NCBI GenBank assembly: GCA_016841645.1 | Contig: JAENYS010000007.1 | Location: forward strand, 1-64,000 | DNA: 64,000 nucleotides | Direction: 5' to 3' | Origin: Desulfoscipio geothermicus | GTDB lineage: Bacteria; Bacillota; Desulfotomaculia; Desulfotomaculales; Desulfallaceae | Shown: one piece after another, positions 1 to 9,090 of the stretch | How the letters are laid out: each line of letters starts with the position of its first letter | Numbering within the stretch: the stretch's first letter is position 1 | Translations under genes and position numbers: made by a program | The notes under the pieces: generated by a model | Databases searched by the model: none | Seen by the model: only the letters and a program-made list of their open reading frames with translations | Told to the model about the DNA's origin: nothing

Positions 1-10
1 GGACACGTGA

Positions 11-2215
11 TTTCCACTTTCCCGGAACTGCGATTTCATCGCACAAGAATATTCAACGAACCCTAAGACATTAAAGCAGTTTAGAATCGTTAAACAACTG
101 GTTAACAGATCTGACATTGGGCAGCTTGTCTGTGCGACCGACGCCGGGCGGGAAGGTGAACTAATTTTTCGCTATATTTACCGCCTTACCGGTTGTAGAA
201 AACCTTTTATGCGGCTCTGGCTGTCGGAAACCACCCCGGCAGCGGTGCAGCGGGGTTTTGCGAAACTTAGGCCCGGTGACCAGTTCAATTCCCTGGCAGC
301 AGCTGCGGAAGCCCGCAGTCAAGCCGACTGGCTGATTGGTATTAACGCCACCCGGTCGTTTACGGTAAAGCATAACACATTACTATCCATTGGCCGGGTG
401 CAAACGCCTACTCTGGCGCTTATCGTCAGCCGGGAACGCGAAATAAAAAGCTTTGTACCCAAGCCTTACTGGGAACTATACGCTGAGTTTACTAAAAGTA
501 GTGATGGCCAGACTTACGCCGGTAGATGGTTTAACGGTGAACAAAACCGGTTCCATGCCATTCAGGCGGCCCAAGCAGTGCAAGCCAGGGTTAATAACCA
601 GCCGGCCAATGTGCTGGAAGTGGAGGAAAAAGACGTAGCGGAACTTCCTCCGTTCTTGTTTAACCTTAACGACCTGCAAAAAGAAGCAAATAGAAAATAT
701 GGTCTGGCGGCAGCCAAAACATTGGATCTGGCTCAATCCCTGTACGAAAACAGGAAGTTATTAACTTACCCCCGTACGGACAGCCGCCACATAACGAAGG
801 AACTGGCTAAAACCATTCCCGGTCGCCTGTCCGCATTGGCCAGCGTAAATGAATATGAACTGTATACTATAACCGCCAAGACGGCCACCCCCCCGGGTAA
901 GCGATATGTCAATGACGGTAAGGTAAGCGATCATACTGCGCTTATACCTACGGATACCAAGCCAGTATTGGACAACTTGCCACCGGATGAGCGTAAAATA
1001 TACGACCTGGTAGCACGCCGGTTTATGGCTATTTTCTTTCCGCCGGCAAAGTATAGACAAACCAAGGTGGTAACTAAAACCGCCGGTGAAACCTTCCTTA
1101 CCACCGGTAGAGTGGAACTGGACAAAGGCTGGAAAATGGTGTACATGACTGTCGAAAACGACATCGATGAAGGCGAAGACACCGGCGCAATACCCGAGCT
1201 AACCCGGGGTGAATCAGTACAGACCGGCAAAACAGAAATCAGGCAAAAAGAAACCAAGCCACCCAAACACTATACCGAAGCCAGTCTGCTGGCAGTTATG
1301 GAAGGGGCCGTTCGGCTAATGGAAGATCGGGAACTAAAAGCGGCCATGAAGGGACACGGCCTTGGTACTCCGGCCACCAGGGCGGCTATTATAGAGCGCC
1401 TTATCAAAGTGGGCTATATTGAGCGCCAAAAGAAAACTTTAGTTCCCACCGCAAAGGGCGAAACCCTAATCGATCTGGTACCTGAAATAATCAAGAATCC
1501 GGAATTAACCGGTCAATGGGAAAAAACGCTGGCCGATATTGAAGCCGGAACGGCTGAGCCCGGGGGATTCATGGACGGCATTAAACAGTTAACCGGAGAG
1601 ATAGTCGAACAGGCCCGTAACCAAGCAGTAAGCAATCAGGTTCAAGCAAGCCGTGAAGTATTAGGTAAATGCCCTCTTTGTGGAAAAGCAGTAGTCGAGG
1701 GTAATAAAGGCTACGGATGCATTGGTTACAAGGAAGGTTGTCAGTTTGTCATCTGGAAAAAAATAGCCGGTAAACATATCACCCAACGCCAGGCTAAAAC
1801 ACTACTGGATAAAGGCAAAACCGGTGTCATCAAGGGTTTTACCTCTAAAGCCGGCAAAAAGTTTGACTCCGCATTGCTAGTTAATAACGGTAAAGTGGAA
1901 TTTATGTTTACCGATAACAGCGGTAAAAAAGTAAGCCTGGGTCAGTGCCCGATTTGTGGCACAGAAGTAATTGAATCACCTAAGAGCTATAGCTGCACCG
2001 GCTATGGGGGAGGCTGCAAATTTGCGATCTGGAAAGAGATCGCCGGTAAACGCATTACCCCAAGCCAGGCAAAAGAACTGCTTCAGAAGGGGAATACCGG
2101 TATAATCAAGGGCTTTAAGTCCAAGGCCGGGAAGGAATTTGAAGCTGCTTTGATCCTGAGGAAAGGCGGCAAAGTGGAATTTGATTTTAATGCAAAGGAG
2201 TGCTCACATGCCTAA
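11..2215 (+). CDS. topB: DNA topoisomerase III, 5' part missing or interrupted
   Basis: Type IA topoisomerase that relaxes or decatenates DNA through a covalent 5'-phosphotyrosine. Visible are the end of the Toprim domain (TDAGREGEL, the usual Firmicute TopB form), the GINATR and GRVQTPTLA motifs, and the catalytic tyrosine in LTYPRTDSR (codon 767-769). The C-terminus carries two topoisomerase repeats with Cys pairs (CPLCGK and CPICGT) instead of a basic tail. The frame is open only from base 11 because TGA lies at 8-10. Roughly the first 100 residues of a normal TopB, including the Toprim glutamate, cannot be seen in this frame. Only ten bases lie upstream, so edge truncation cannot be told from a true stop or frameshift. 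TopB with such tails is common on integrative elements, but no other conjugation gene is visible here. Confidence 0.85.
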   Translation, partial: FPLSRNCDFIAQEYSTNPKTLKQFRIVKQLVNRSDIGQLVCATDAGREGELIFRYIYRLTGCRKPFMRLWLSETTPAAVQRGFAKLRPGDQFNSLAAAAEARSQADWLIGINATRSFTVKHNTLLSIGRVQTPTLALIVSREREIKSFVPKPYWELYAEFTKSSDGQTYAGRWFNGEQNRFHAIQAAQAVQARVNNQPANVLEVEEKDVAELPPFLFNLNDLQKEANRKYGLAAAKTLDLAQSLYENRKLLTYPRTDSRHITKELAKTIPGRLSALASVNEYELYTITAKTATPPGKRYVNDGKVSDHTALIPTDTKPVLDNLPPDERKIYDLVARRFMAIFFPPAKYRQTKVVTKTAGETFLTTGRVELDKGWKMVYMTVENDIDEGEDTGAIPELTRGESVQTGKTEIRQKETKPPKHYTEASLLAVMEGAVRLMEDRELKAAMKGHGLGTPATRAAIIERLIKVGYIERQKKTLVPTAKGETLIDLVPEIIKNPELTGQWEKTLADIEAGTAEPGGFMDGIKQLTGEIVEQARNQAVSNQVQASREVLGKCPLCGKAVVEGNKGYGCIGYKEGCQFVIWKKIAGKHITQRQAKTLLDKGKTGVIKGFTSKAGKKFDSALLVNNGKVEFMFTDNSGKKVSLGQCPICGTEVIESPKSYSCTGYGGGCKFAIWKEIAGKRITPSQAKELLQKGNTGIIKGFKSKAGKEFEAALILRKGGKVEFDFNAKECSHA

Positions 2216-2373
2216 CAAAGACGCAATGGAAGTTCATTGAAAATAAAAAATTCAAATTGCCACGCCAGTTATACTACCGATTGTATATGTATCAGATTTT
2301 TGGCTTCTGGGGTCAGTATCCGCTGCCTTATAATCAGCCTACATGGACTGACAAGTGTATCGCTTCATCGTAA
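2208..2373 (+). pseudogene. small ORF coupled to topB, apparently frameshifted
   Basis: An AAGGAG site stands seven bases before an ATG that overlaps the topB stop, but this frame ends after ten codons (MPNKDAMEVH). A second frame entered at about 2221 runs without interruption as QWKFIENKKFKLPRQ and on to IASS, stopping at 2371-2373. It is rich in aromatic residues and looks like protein rather than chance sequence. Joined by one frameshift, the two would give a protein of about 55 residues translationally coupled to topB. I do not recognise a family. The reading as a decayed small gene is inference. Confidence 0.35.
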
Positions 2374-2524
2374 ATTAAGTGTACCAAAATAAGATACGTT
2401 TTTGTTTGTATATTTTAAGTTCATAAAACCGAAGAAGTATTTTTTAGCAAGAGGGGACGGTTCTTACCTCACCATGAAATAAGTAAATTCCAACTTTAAT
2501 CCAGTGTCTGGTATCAGATATTGC

Positions 2525-5500
2525 TTAACTATTCAGCCTGTCTGGGAAGAATAGTGTGCTACCAAATTTATCTACGCCAAATTCTTTAATTATTTGTTGG
2601 GTATCTTTATTGATCATAAACTCTACGAACGCCTTAGCTCCTTCTACATTTATCCACTCAAATTTTTCCGGGTTGACCTGCATGACGTGATAAATGTTTT
2701 TTAATATCTCATCACCCTCGGAAACAATCTGTAGTTCTATATTTTTATATTTGGCCAGGAATGTTCCGCGGTCGCTTAACATGTAGGCTTGTTTTTCATT
2801 AGCCACAGTAATGGTAGCGCCCATGCCCTGTCCGATTTCCTGATACCAATTTTGTCTCTTGTAGTCAATGCCGATTTTAGCCCAAATGCTTTTCTCCGCT
2901 TTATCTGTTCCCGAATCATCACCACGGGAAATAAATAATGCTTCATTATTGGCTATTTTTTTGAATGCCTTCATTATGTCGGTGGTACCATTTACCTTGG
3001 CCGGGTCCTGGGGCGGTCCTAGCAAAACAAAGTCATTGTGCATAACCAACTGGTAATTAATGGCCACCTGGTCGTTCACCAATAACTCTTCATCCTTCGG
3101 AGCATGCACCAACAGCACGTCAGCGTCGCCCGTTTTACCCATTTTCAATGCTTCCCCGGTCCCTACGGCCACTATCTTTACCGTATAGCCGGTTTGTTCT
3201 TGGAACTTGGGTACCAACACGTCCAGCAGACCACTATCCTGGGTGCTGGTAGTAGTGGACAGTATAATTATATTGATAAATTTATCCGCCAATATCGGGT
3301 CAAATTGCGATCCCGCACATCTATTAATTTCTTTTAGAGCATCGGCACGAGACATTGCTTTGCGGTAAGGACGGTCGCTAACCATAGCATCATATGCGTC
3401 GGCAATGGCTAAGATTCGACATTCCAGGGGAATTTCATTTCCTTGCAGCCCGAGGGGATATCCTTTGCCATCCCATCTTTCATGGTGTTTTAATATCCAA
3501 TCCGCTATGGGAACCAGATCGGGAGCCGATTGTGCTATTCTAAAGCCAATTTCGCAATGACGCTGCATTTCAAAAAATTCTTCCTTAATAAGGGAACTAT
3601 TTTTAAACAGTATACTATCTGGTATACCCACTTTGCCGATATCATGAAATTGGGCTAGCAGACGCAAATCAGATATTGGGCGTTCGGATAGACCAATGGC
3701 TTTGGCCAGACTTTCCACCTGGTCCTTCAGGCGATCTGCATGACCTTCGGTAATTAAATCTCTGGCTTCTAATGCCTTGTTCAGAGTATTTACAATGGCA
3801 CTCCTGGCACTCTGGTGGCGATGTAGCTTTTTCCGGTACATGTTATTGTCTGCTTCTTTAAAAAGTTCATTCATGTTTACAGGTATTGCATTACCAACTG
3901 CATAGCCAATGGATAAACTTAACGGCATTGTTTCATGGACACTGTTATAAACAGATATTCCATTTTTAATTCTCTGATAGGCAATTTTCACTGACGCTTC
4001 ATTACAATTGGGCAGTAATACTGCAAATTCATCACCACCAATGCGGGCCACCACATCGCTGCTACGAAAAGACTTTTGCATAAGAGTGGCTACAGTACTA
4101 AGTAATTGATCGCCTGCATTATGCCCTAAAGTATCGTTAACCAGTTTTAGACCGTCTACATCGCCAATAACTATACCCACCGGGTTAAAACGCCCGCTGG
4201 CCAGGCGGTGCATCTCCTGTTCAAAATAAGCACGGCTATATACATTGGTAAGAGCGTCATGAAAAGTAATATATTTAAGTTTTTCTTCCGCTTTTTGGCG
4301 GTCTGTTATGTCACGTATAGATTCTATTGCACCTACTATTTTACCTTCACTATCATATAACGGTGCAGCTCCGACCATTAATGTCTTATCCTTATCTGGA
4401 ATAAATAATTCTCCATAAATTACGTTGTTCTGTCTTTTTACAGAATTATAATGTTTTAATAATTGGTCATGTTTGAATGTAACATTTTCTGTAATTATAT
4501 AATCAATTAACATTGGCCAGTCTTCATTGAAAGAAAATACATTATTATAATTACTTTTGCCAATTATCTCATCCTTTGTTGTATTGGTCATTTCCTCCAT
4601 AGCCTTGTTCCAGGCTATCACTTTTTTATCTTTATCTATAACGAAGGTAGGATCAGGTAAAAATTCTACAATGTCACGAAATCGTTTGTCAGCAGTGCGC
4701 GCTTTCTCTTCAGCCAATTTACGTTCTGTAACATCCCTTACTATACCTTCAATGGCTATTAGTTGGCTACTCTCATTGTATATAGGCGTGTTGTGTTGCT
4801 CTGTCCAGATAAGGTGGCCATCTTTATGAAACCACCTAACGATTATTGGCATGCCAAACCCGTACTTACCGACGTAAAGGTCATCCAGAACGTTTTGGTC
4901 ATCAGGGTGGACAATTTGGTAAATGACTTCCGGGTTTTGGTATAATTCTTTTGGATCATATCCAGTTATTCTGGTTACTGCAGGGCTTATATATTCGAAA
5001 TTCGGTTCCGGTTGGATTTTTATGCGATAGATAATATCCTGGGCATTTTCAGCCAAAAAGCGGAACTGCTTTTCACTTTTTCTGAGCGCCTCTTCCCTTT
5101 GTCTTACATCGGTAACATCACGAAAGACCAGAATAGCGCCTAAAATGTTACCGGCAGCGTCTATAATGGGGGATGCACTGTCAGAGATGGAACGCTCTGT
5201 ACCGTCCTTAGCGATTAACGCCGTATGGTTGGCCAAGCCTACTATCTTTCCTTCAGTCAACACTTTTTTAACCGGGTTTTCAACCGGCTCTCGGGTGTAT
5301 TCATTTAAGATGTTAAATATTTTACCTAATGGTTGGCCTATGGCTTCGGTCCTTGTATATCCGATAAGGGTTTCTGCCACCTGGTTAAGTAGAGTTACAT
5401 AACCTTTCAAATCCACAACGATTACGGCATCACCAATACTGGCCAGGGTAACAGCTAGTTGTTCTTTTTCTTTATGCAATGCCGCCTCTGATTTTTTAAG

Positions 5501-6403
5501 ATCTGTAATATCATGGATTGTTTCAATAGCTCCGATATAATTACCCAAGTCATCATATAACAGCGATGCCTTGCTGCGGAGATAAGCCCCTTGCCCGTTG
5601 TTAAACGCCGGAACATAACTTTCAGCAATCAGAACAACTCCTTGTTTTTCAATTTTATTGTATTTTTCCAATGCCTGCTGATTATCGGAAGTAATTAAAT
5701 CAATTAAAATTGGTTCCGGTTTACCATGAAAAGGTACAGTATATGCATAATCACCTTTACCAAGGATATCCTCTTTGATAACTCCCGTCATCTCTTGCAT
5801 AGCTTTGTTCCAAGCGATTACCCTTTTATGCTTATCGATAATAAAAGTAGCATTGGGTAAAAAGTCAATGATATTTTTTAACTGGTGGTTAGCCATTAAT
5901 AGTTCTTCCCTGCTGGTATACCTTTCTAAAACCTGCTGTTCCAAATCTTTGTTATTGGCGACCAGTTCTTGTTGTGATTTAGGCAATAATATAATGCCAA
6001 AATCAATACAGTAAAAAAAATTTAGAACTTGTATTTGGCAACGTTTTTCATAATCGGGTTCCCATCCTGACTGCAGGACAAGGTCTATATAACTTTGGCG
6101 AATTGAATTGAATAAGCATAAGATCATTTGGGAATTCATACCACGCTGCAGGTAATTTTGTGCCTTCAGCTTACCAAGGGTGGCTATAGAATCTTTAGCA
6201 TTATTGACATAAGAATAATTTAGTGCCAGACCATCATCTTGCAAAACTTTTACAAATAGAAAAGACAAATCAGCTATAGCCAGATGAAAATCTTTCTCGT
6301 CAAATAGATAAGTATATTCATGGCTAAGGTTATTAACGTATGCCATAACCGTAACTATTAACCAATCCTCATTGTTTTTTATTGAATTAATAAACCGTTC
6401 CAT
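2525..6403 (-). CDS. PAS-GGDEF-HD-GYP protein fused to a TupA-like tungstate-binding domain
   Basis: Predicted cyclic-di-GMP turnover protein of 1,292 residues. Residues 1-165 are a helical region of unknown type. Four PAS domains follow (about 178-302, 315-433, 444-560, 577-702). The GGDEF domain has an intact GGDEF motif (789-793) and an RxxD inhibitory site (780-783). The HD-GYP domain has HDIGK and HHERWDGKGYP (973-983). From about residue 1045 to the end the sequence is a whole TupA-type periplasmic-binding-protein domain: TTTSTQDSGLLD, a DADVLLVHAPK segment, MHNDFVLLGP, and SRGDDSGT. TupA normally works outside the cell with an ABC permease. Here there is no signal peptide or membrane helix, so the domain should be cytoplasmic. 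The ATG at 6401-6403 is chosen because GGGGTG precedes it; a GTG nine bases upstream is possible. A Moco/Tuco-type riboswitch precedes the gene. No tupB or tupC is nearby. Confidence 0.9.
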   Translation of the reverse strand: MERFINSIKNNEDWLIVTVMAYVNNLSHEYTYLFDEKDFHLAIADLSFLFVKVLQDDGLALNYSYVNNAKDSIATLGKLKAQNYLQRGMNSQMILCLFNSIRQSYIDLVLQSGWEPDYEKRCQIQVLNFFYCIDFGIILLPKSQQELVANNKDLEQQVLERYTSREELLMANHQLKNIIDFLPNATFIIDKHKRVIAWNKAMQEMTGVIKEDILGKGDYAYTVPFHGKPEPILIDLITSDNQQALEKYNKIEKQGVVLIAESYVPAFNNGQGAYLRSKASLLYDDLGNYIGAIETIHDITDLKKSEAALHKEKEQLAVTLASIGDAVIVVDLKGYVTLLNQVAETLIGYTRTEAIGQPLGKIFNILNEYTREPVENPVKKVLTEGKIVGLANHTALIAKDGTERSISDSASPIIDAAGNILGAILVFRDVTDVRQREEALRKSEKQFRFLAENAQDIIYRIKIQPEPNFEYISPAVTRITGYDPKELYQNPEVIYQIVHPDDQNVLDDLYVGKYGFGMPIIVRWFHKDGHLIWTEQHNTPIYNESSQLIAIEGIVRDVTERKLAEEKARTADKRFRDIVEFLPDPTFVIDKDKKVIAWNKAMEEMTNTTKDEIIGKSNYNNVFSFNEDWPMLIDYIITENVTFKHDQLLKHYNSVKRQNNVIYGELFIPDKDKTLMVGAAPLYDSEGKIVGAIESIRDITDRQKAEEKLKYITFHDALTNVYSRAYFEQEMHRLASGRFNPVGIVIGDVDGLKLVNDTLGHNAGDQLLSTVATLMQKSFRSSDVVARIGGDEFAVLLPNCNEASVKIAYQRIKNGISVYNSVHETMPLSLSIGYAVGNAIPVNMNELFKEADNNMYRKKLHRHQSARSAIVNTLNKALEARDLITEGHADRLKDQVESLAKAIGLSERPISDLRLLAQFHDIGKVGIPDSILFKNSSLIKEEFFEMQRHCEIGFRIAQSAPDLVPIADWILKHHERWDGKGYPLGLQGNEIPLECRILAIADAYDAMVSDRPYRKAMSRADALKEINRCAGSQFDPILADKFINIIILSTTTSTQDSGLLDVLVPKFQEQTGYTVKIVAVGTGEALKMGKTGDADVLLVHAPKDEELLVNDQVAINYQLVMHNDFVLLGPPQDPAKVNGTTDIMKAFKKIANNEALFISRGDDSGTDKAEKSIWAKIGIDYKRQNWYQEIGQGMGATITVANEKQAYMLSDRGTFLAKYKNIELQIVSEGDEILKNIYHVMQVNPEKFEWINVEGAKAFVEFMINKDTQQIIKEFGVDKFGSTLFFPDRLNS

Positions 6404-6471
6404 CACCGGCACCCCATAATTTTTTTGTGTATTTGAAATGTGCTAAAAGTTATTTAGCTCGAAGAATACCT

Positions 6472-6518
6472 TTTAAAAATAAAAAAGCTTTGCCCCATTG
6501 CAAAAGGACAAAGCTTTA
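6472..6518 (-). terminator. attenuator terminator in the leader of the TupA-fusion gene
   Basis: Read on the minus strand, AAAGCTTTG pairs with CAAAGCTTT and is followed by a T-rich run, giving an intrinsic terminator between the aptamer (6536-6634) and the gene. An upstream AAGCTTTA at about 6530 could pair instead and serve as antiterminator. This placement is that of a transcription-attenuating riboswitch expression platform. Confidence 0.75.
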
Positions 6519-6535
6519 CAGCAAAAATAAAGCTT

Positions 6536-6634
6536 GATTCTCCTTTCCACAATGGGAGGCACATTAGTTTCCTATGTACCCTAAAGGCCGGTAACCATAC
6601 CTTTTTGTTTAGGTTACAAAGCTCGGAGATTCAA
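6536..6634 (-). promoter_or_regulatory. candidate Moco/Tuco riboswitch aptamer
   Basis: On the minus strand the leader reads GAATCTCCGAGC at the 5' side, then GGAAACTAATGTGCCTCCC, then GTGGAAAGGAGA. Closing helix TCTCC/GGAGA brackets the element. These blocks match my memory of the conserved core of the molybdenum-cofactor (Moco) RNA motif and its tungsten-cofactor (Tuco) variant. I could not run a covariance model. An internal stem GTAACC/GGTTAC is also visible. The regulated gene ends in a tungstate-binding domain, which independently supports a Mo/W role. A second copy of the same design lies at 9144-9246. Which cofactor is bound cannot be told from sequence alone. Confidence 0.75.
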
Positions 6635-6722
6635 TTTTTTAATACATTTTTCTACTTATTTTGATTTATATCCTGTAAATAATATATTTATTTTTTTCGC
6701 CAAGTTCAGCACCTGACCTTTA

Positions 6723-6822
6723 TTCCGGTAACCATACTGGAGAGGATCCGTTCCCATCCTACCCCTCCGAGGCACACGCGAACACGGAAGTTAAGCTCTT
6801 CGAGACAGATGGTACTTGGGTT
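6723..6822 (+). pseudogene. truncated 5S rRNA with a 19-base insertion
   Basis: TCCGGTAACCATACTGGAGAGG, CCGTTCCCATCC, GAACACGGAAGTTAAGCTCTTC and GATGGTACTTGGG are the conserved first two thirds of a Firmicute 5S rRNA in order. Between CCCATCC and CGAACACGG lie 19 extra bases (6760-6778) in the helix III/loop region. After TACTTGGG (about 6820) similarity stops and the last 40 or so bases, including the strand that closes helix I, are missing. No 16S or 23S is adjacent. Expansion segments in 5S rRNA are known in some Clostridiales, so the insertion may reflect the functional copies of this genome. The truncation argues that this copy is dead. Confidence 0.7.
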
Positions 6823-6967
6823 TGTCGGTCTTGCTATAATTTGGCTTATCTTTAATATAATGAAAGATAGGTTATTTAATTTTTTAATAATACCATCTAG
6901 ACATAATGCTTTCAAAGTTAGAATAAAAAGACTTGTAAACAGAACAGTTTGTTTTAGGATATTTATT

Positions 6968-7012
6968 AGAGGGGTAGCCCTCTTCGTAATGTACAAAGAA
7001 GACTACCCTTCT
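6968..7012. repeat. imperfect inverted repeat between the 5S remnant and the chemoreceptor gene
   Basis: AGAGGGGTAGCCCTCTTCGT at 6968 is repeated in inverse form up to 7012 (AGAAGGGTAGTCTTCTTTGT), leaving a loop near TAATGTAC. It lies 70 bases past the stop of the chemoreceptor gene on the minus strand and could terminate it, though the flanking T-run is weak. It could also be a mobile-element end. Confidence 0.45.
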
Positions 7013-7082
7013 AAGTAGTAAAGTTAAGAAAATAGTTGAGTTTTTTAATCCGTTAATAATATATCCCTACGAGTAAACGTTT

Positions 7083-8645
7083 TTACGCTACTTTAAACTG
7101 TTTAGACAAATTGTCAAGCTCCTCAGCCATCCCGGCCAGGTTTTGGCTGGTCGAAGAGACCTCCTCTATACTAGCCGTTTGTTCCTCTGCTGTAGCAGCA
7201 ACGTTTTGCACACCCGAAGACATTTGTTCTGCGGCTGCCGCTACAGACTGTATTTCTTCTGAAAGGTTTTGCACTGCCGAAATAATTTTTTCAAATGTTG
7301 CTCCAACATCCATAACAACAGCAGACCCTTCTTTCACCTGGTCAACGTTGTCAGCCATACTATGAACAGCTTTATTGGTTCCCTGCTGGATTAATGTAAT
7401 AAGCTTGTGAATTTCCTTTGCGGCATCTGCCGACTGTACGGCAAGCTTTCTTACCTCTTCGGCAACCACGGCAAACCCGCGCCCCTGTTCTCCCGCCCTG
7501 GCTGCCTCAATAGCAGCGTTTAAAGAAAGCAAATTGGTTTGTTCAGCGATTTGAGTAATTAGTTCTACAATTTGAGAGATCTTGGCGGCAGATTCATTTA
7601 GTTCGTTAATTACTTCACCGCTGTTGGTAGTAGCGTTTTTAATAGCGTCCATCTGTATACTTACGCGGTTTATTCCCTCGTTTCCTTCCCGGGCATATGT
7701 GGTGGCCTGTTCTGAAGTTTCTGCGATGTGCTGAATATTTACAGTTACTTGTTGGACGGTACCGGCCGTCTGATTGGTGGTTGATGCTGTTTCCTGAGCG
7801 CCTGAGGCTACGTTTTGGGAACTTGCTGAAAGTTGCATTGAAGATGAGGCAATAACCTGAGATTTCTCTTGAATATGAATAACTACATCTTTTAAAGTTT
7901 TCAACATTTTATTAAAATTATTTGCCAACTGACCTACCTCATCTTTTGTTTTAACGTCTATTTCTTTAACGGTTAAATCGCCCTCGGCAATTTTAGCTGA
8001 TGTTTCGGCAACTAGTTTTATTCGTTTAGAAATTGAGCTGGCAATGAAAAAGCCTAGCAGCAAGCCCACAAGCAAAGCTAAAATTGTGCTGTATGATGCT
8101 ATTCTCTTCATGGAGATAAAATCCAATTCTGTATGTTTCATAATTTCCATAAGGTTATTGTCCCGTTCTTCTTCATACGAATTAATAACCTTATTAATGG
8201 CAGTCGATAACGGCCTCCCTTCGTTAGCGGATACTATGGTGGCTTCCTCTTCTTTGCCCTCTTTAATTAGGGGAACAATTTTATTCAGCATTAAAACATT
8301 TTGCTGATCCTGGTAATCCTTTAATGCCTTAAATTGTTCTTTATCTGTGGCGTTAATGGCCGAATCTATCATGGTTTGAATTATGGAATTATTTTCGTCA
8401 CCTAGCTGCCTGATCTGTTCCACATAAGTATCTTGCTTATAATACAAAAATCCTCGAATAGCAGCTTGCTGGGAAGCAATATTATACTTAATGTCATCTA
8501 ATTGCTCAAGACTTTCAAACTCATGAGGGATGCTCTCCACATGAACCTGCACATCTACAATATTGTGATAAATAATACCTAAAGCCATAGAAAATATGGC
8601 CATAACACTAATAAAACCACAAAGAATTTTTAATTGTAACGACAT
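7083..8645 (-). CDS. methyl-accepting chemotaxis protein
   Basis: Transmembrane chemoreceptor of about 520 residues. A first membrane helix (about residues 4-27) and a second (about 185-208, [18 protein letters not shown]) bracket an extracytoplasmic four-helix-bundle region. A HAMP domain and a methyl-accepting signalling domain follow, with the conserved hairpin tip [19 protein letters not shown]. There is no C-terminal CheR/CheB tether. The start MSLQLKIL is preferred because AAGGGG stands seven bases upstream; the longer frame adds a hydrophilic 21-residue leader without a ribosome site. It is transcribed away from the recombinase region. A Moco/Tuco-type riboswitch lies about 450 bases upstream, with a decayed SLH sequence between, so its control by that RNA is plausible but unproven. 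The ligand is unknown. Confidence 0.92.
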   Translation of the reverse strand: MSLQLKILCGFISVMAIFSMALGIIYHNIVDVQVHVESIPHEFESLEQLDDIKYNIASQQAAIRGFLYYKQDTYVEQIRQLGDENNSIIQTMIDSAINATDKEQFKALKDYQDQQNVLMLNKIVPLIKEGKEEEATIVSANEGRPLSTAINKVINSYEEERDNNLMEIMKHTELDFISMKRIASYSTILALLVGLLLGFFIASSISKRIKLVAETSAKIAEGDLTVKEIDVKTKDEVGQLANNFNKMLKTLKDVVIHIQEKSQVIASSSMQLSASSQNVASGAQETASTTNQTAGTVQQVTVNIQHIAETSEQATTYAREGNEGINRVSIQMDAIKNATTNSGEVINELNESAAKISQIVELITQIAEQTNLLSLNAAIEAARAGEQGRGFAVVAEEVRKLAVQSADAAKEIHKLITLIQQGTNKAVHSMADNVDQVKEGSAVVMDVGATFEKIISAVQNLSEEIQSVAAAAEQMSSGVQNVAATAEEQTASIEEVSSTSQNLAGMAEELDNLSKQFKVA

Positions 8646-8705
8646 ATCCTTTCCCCTTCCCAACATTATGTAATCTTTTTTACACTTATTTTTTGGATAT
8701 TCCAT

Positions 8706-8901
8706 CAATTACTTTGCTTAAGATCCATAACCGCATTGATCCTGGTAGCATTAATATAGGGTCGAACAGTGTTGTTGGGGTAACCTTTTATAATCTATTA
8801 TTCATAGCAATGAACATGGCACTCCTTGCCCAACCGGAAATACTTGTGCTGTCCGCAAAGGAAGTATCCTCAACTGCCGAGGTGAGACCATCACGGCCAT
8901 C
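8706..8901 (-). pseudogene. frameshifted remnant of an S-layer homology (SLH) domain
   Basis: On the minus strand one frame reads EDTSFADSTSISGWARSAMF and on to IAMNNRL before a stop. The next frame continues IKGYPNNTVRPYINATRINA. Together they reproduce the SLH pattern F.D...I..WA..AI..A...GLIKGYPD.TFRP...ATRAEA, split by a single frameshift at about 8792. No start codon or other SLH repeats are intact. It sits between riboswitch 9144-9246 and the chemoreceptor gene, so the riboswitch probably once served an exported SLH protein whose gene has been deleted or has decayed. Confidence 0.7.
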
Positions 8902-9090
8902 TTTTTACGATTCGTTAATTGAAACAATAACTTGTATTACCGTCCACTTTAAAAATTCGTAAACGGAGCCAAGCAGAATGAAGCTTGAGACAGATAATAA
9001 GTCCCTAATTTCTCGTTTTACCTTATTTAATTATCATCTCTTCCTGAAATTATTTAACTTATGTTTGGTACTTCTCACCTCTTTCTACAA

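Noticed and set aside
128-165. Missing second aspartate in the TopB Toprim motif (TDAGREGE)
   Set aside because: Glycine at this place is normal for Firmicute TopB, so it is not evidence of inactivation.
2445-2470. Mobile-element end at GAGGGGACGGTTCTT
   Set aside because: The motif resembles REP-type palindromes but only one half is present and no partner arm or transposase was found nearby.
6536-6634. Cyclic-di-GMP riboswitch ahead of the GGDEF/HD-GYP gene
   Set aside because: Tempting by function, but the GEMM blocks (such as the CACGCAAAGGG-type start and tetraloop-receptor pair) are absent, while the CTCCGAG / GGAAACU / GCCTCCC / GGAAAGGAG series fits the Moco motif.
6706-6996. Opposing open frames over the 5S rRNA fragment
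   Set aside because: They overlap conserved 5S sequence and AT-rich spacer, have no ribosome site, and encode nothing protein-like.
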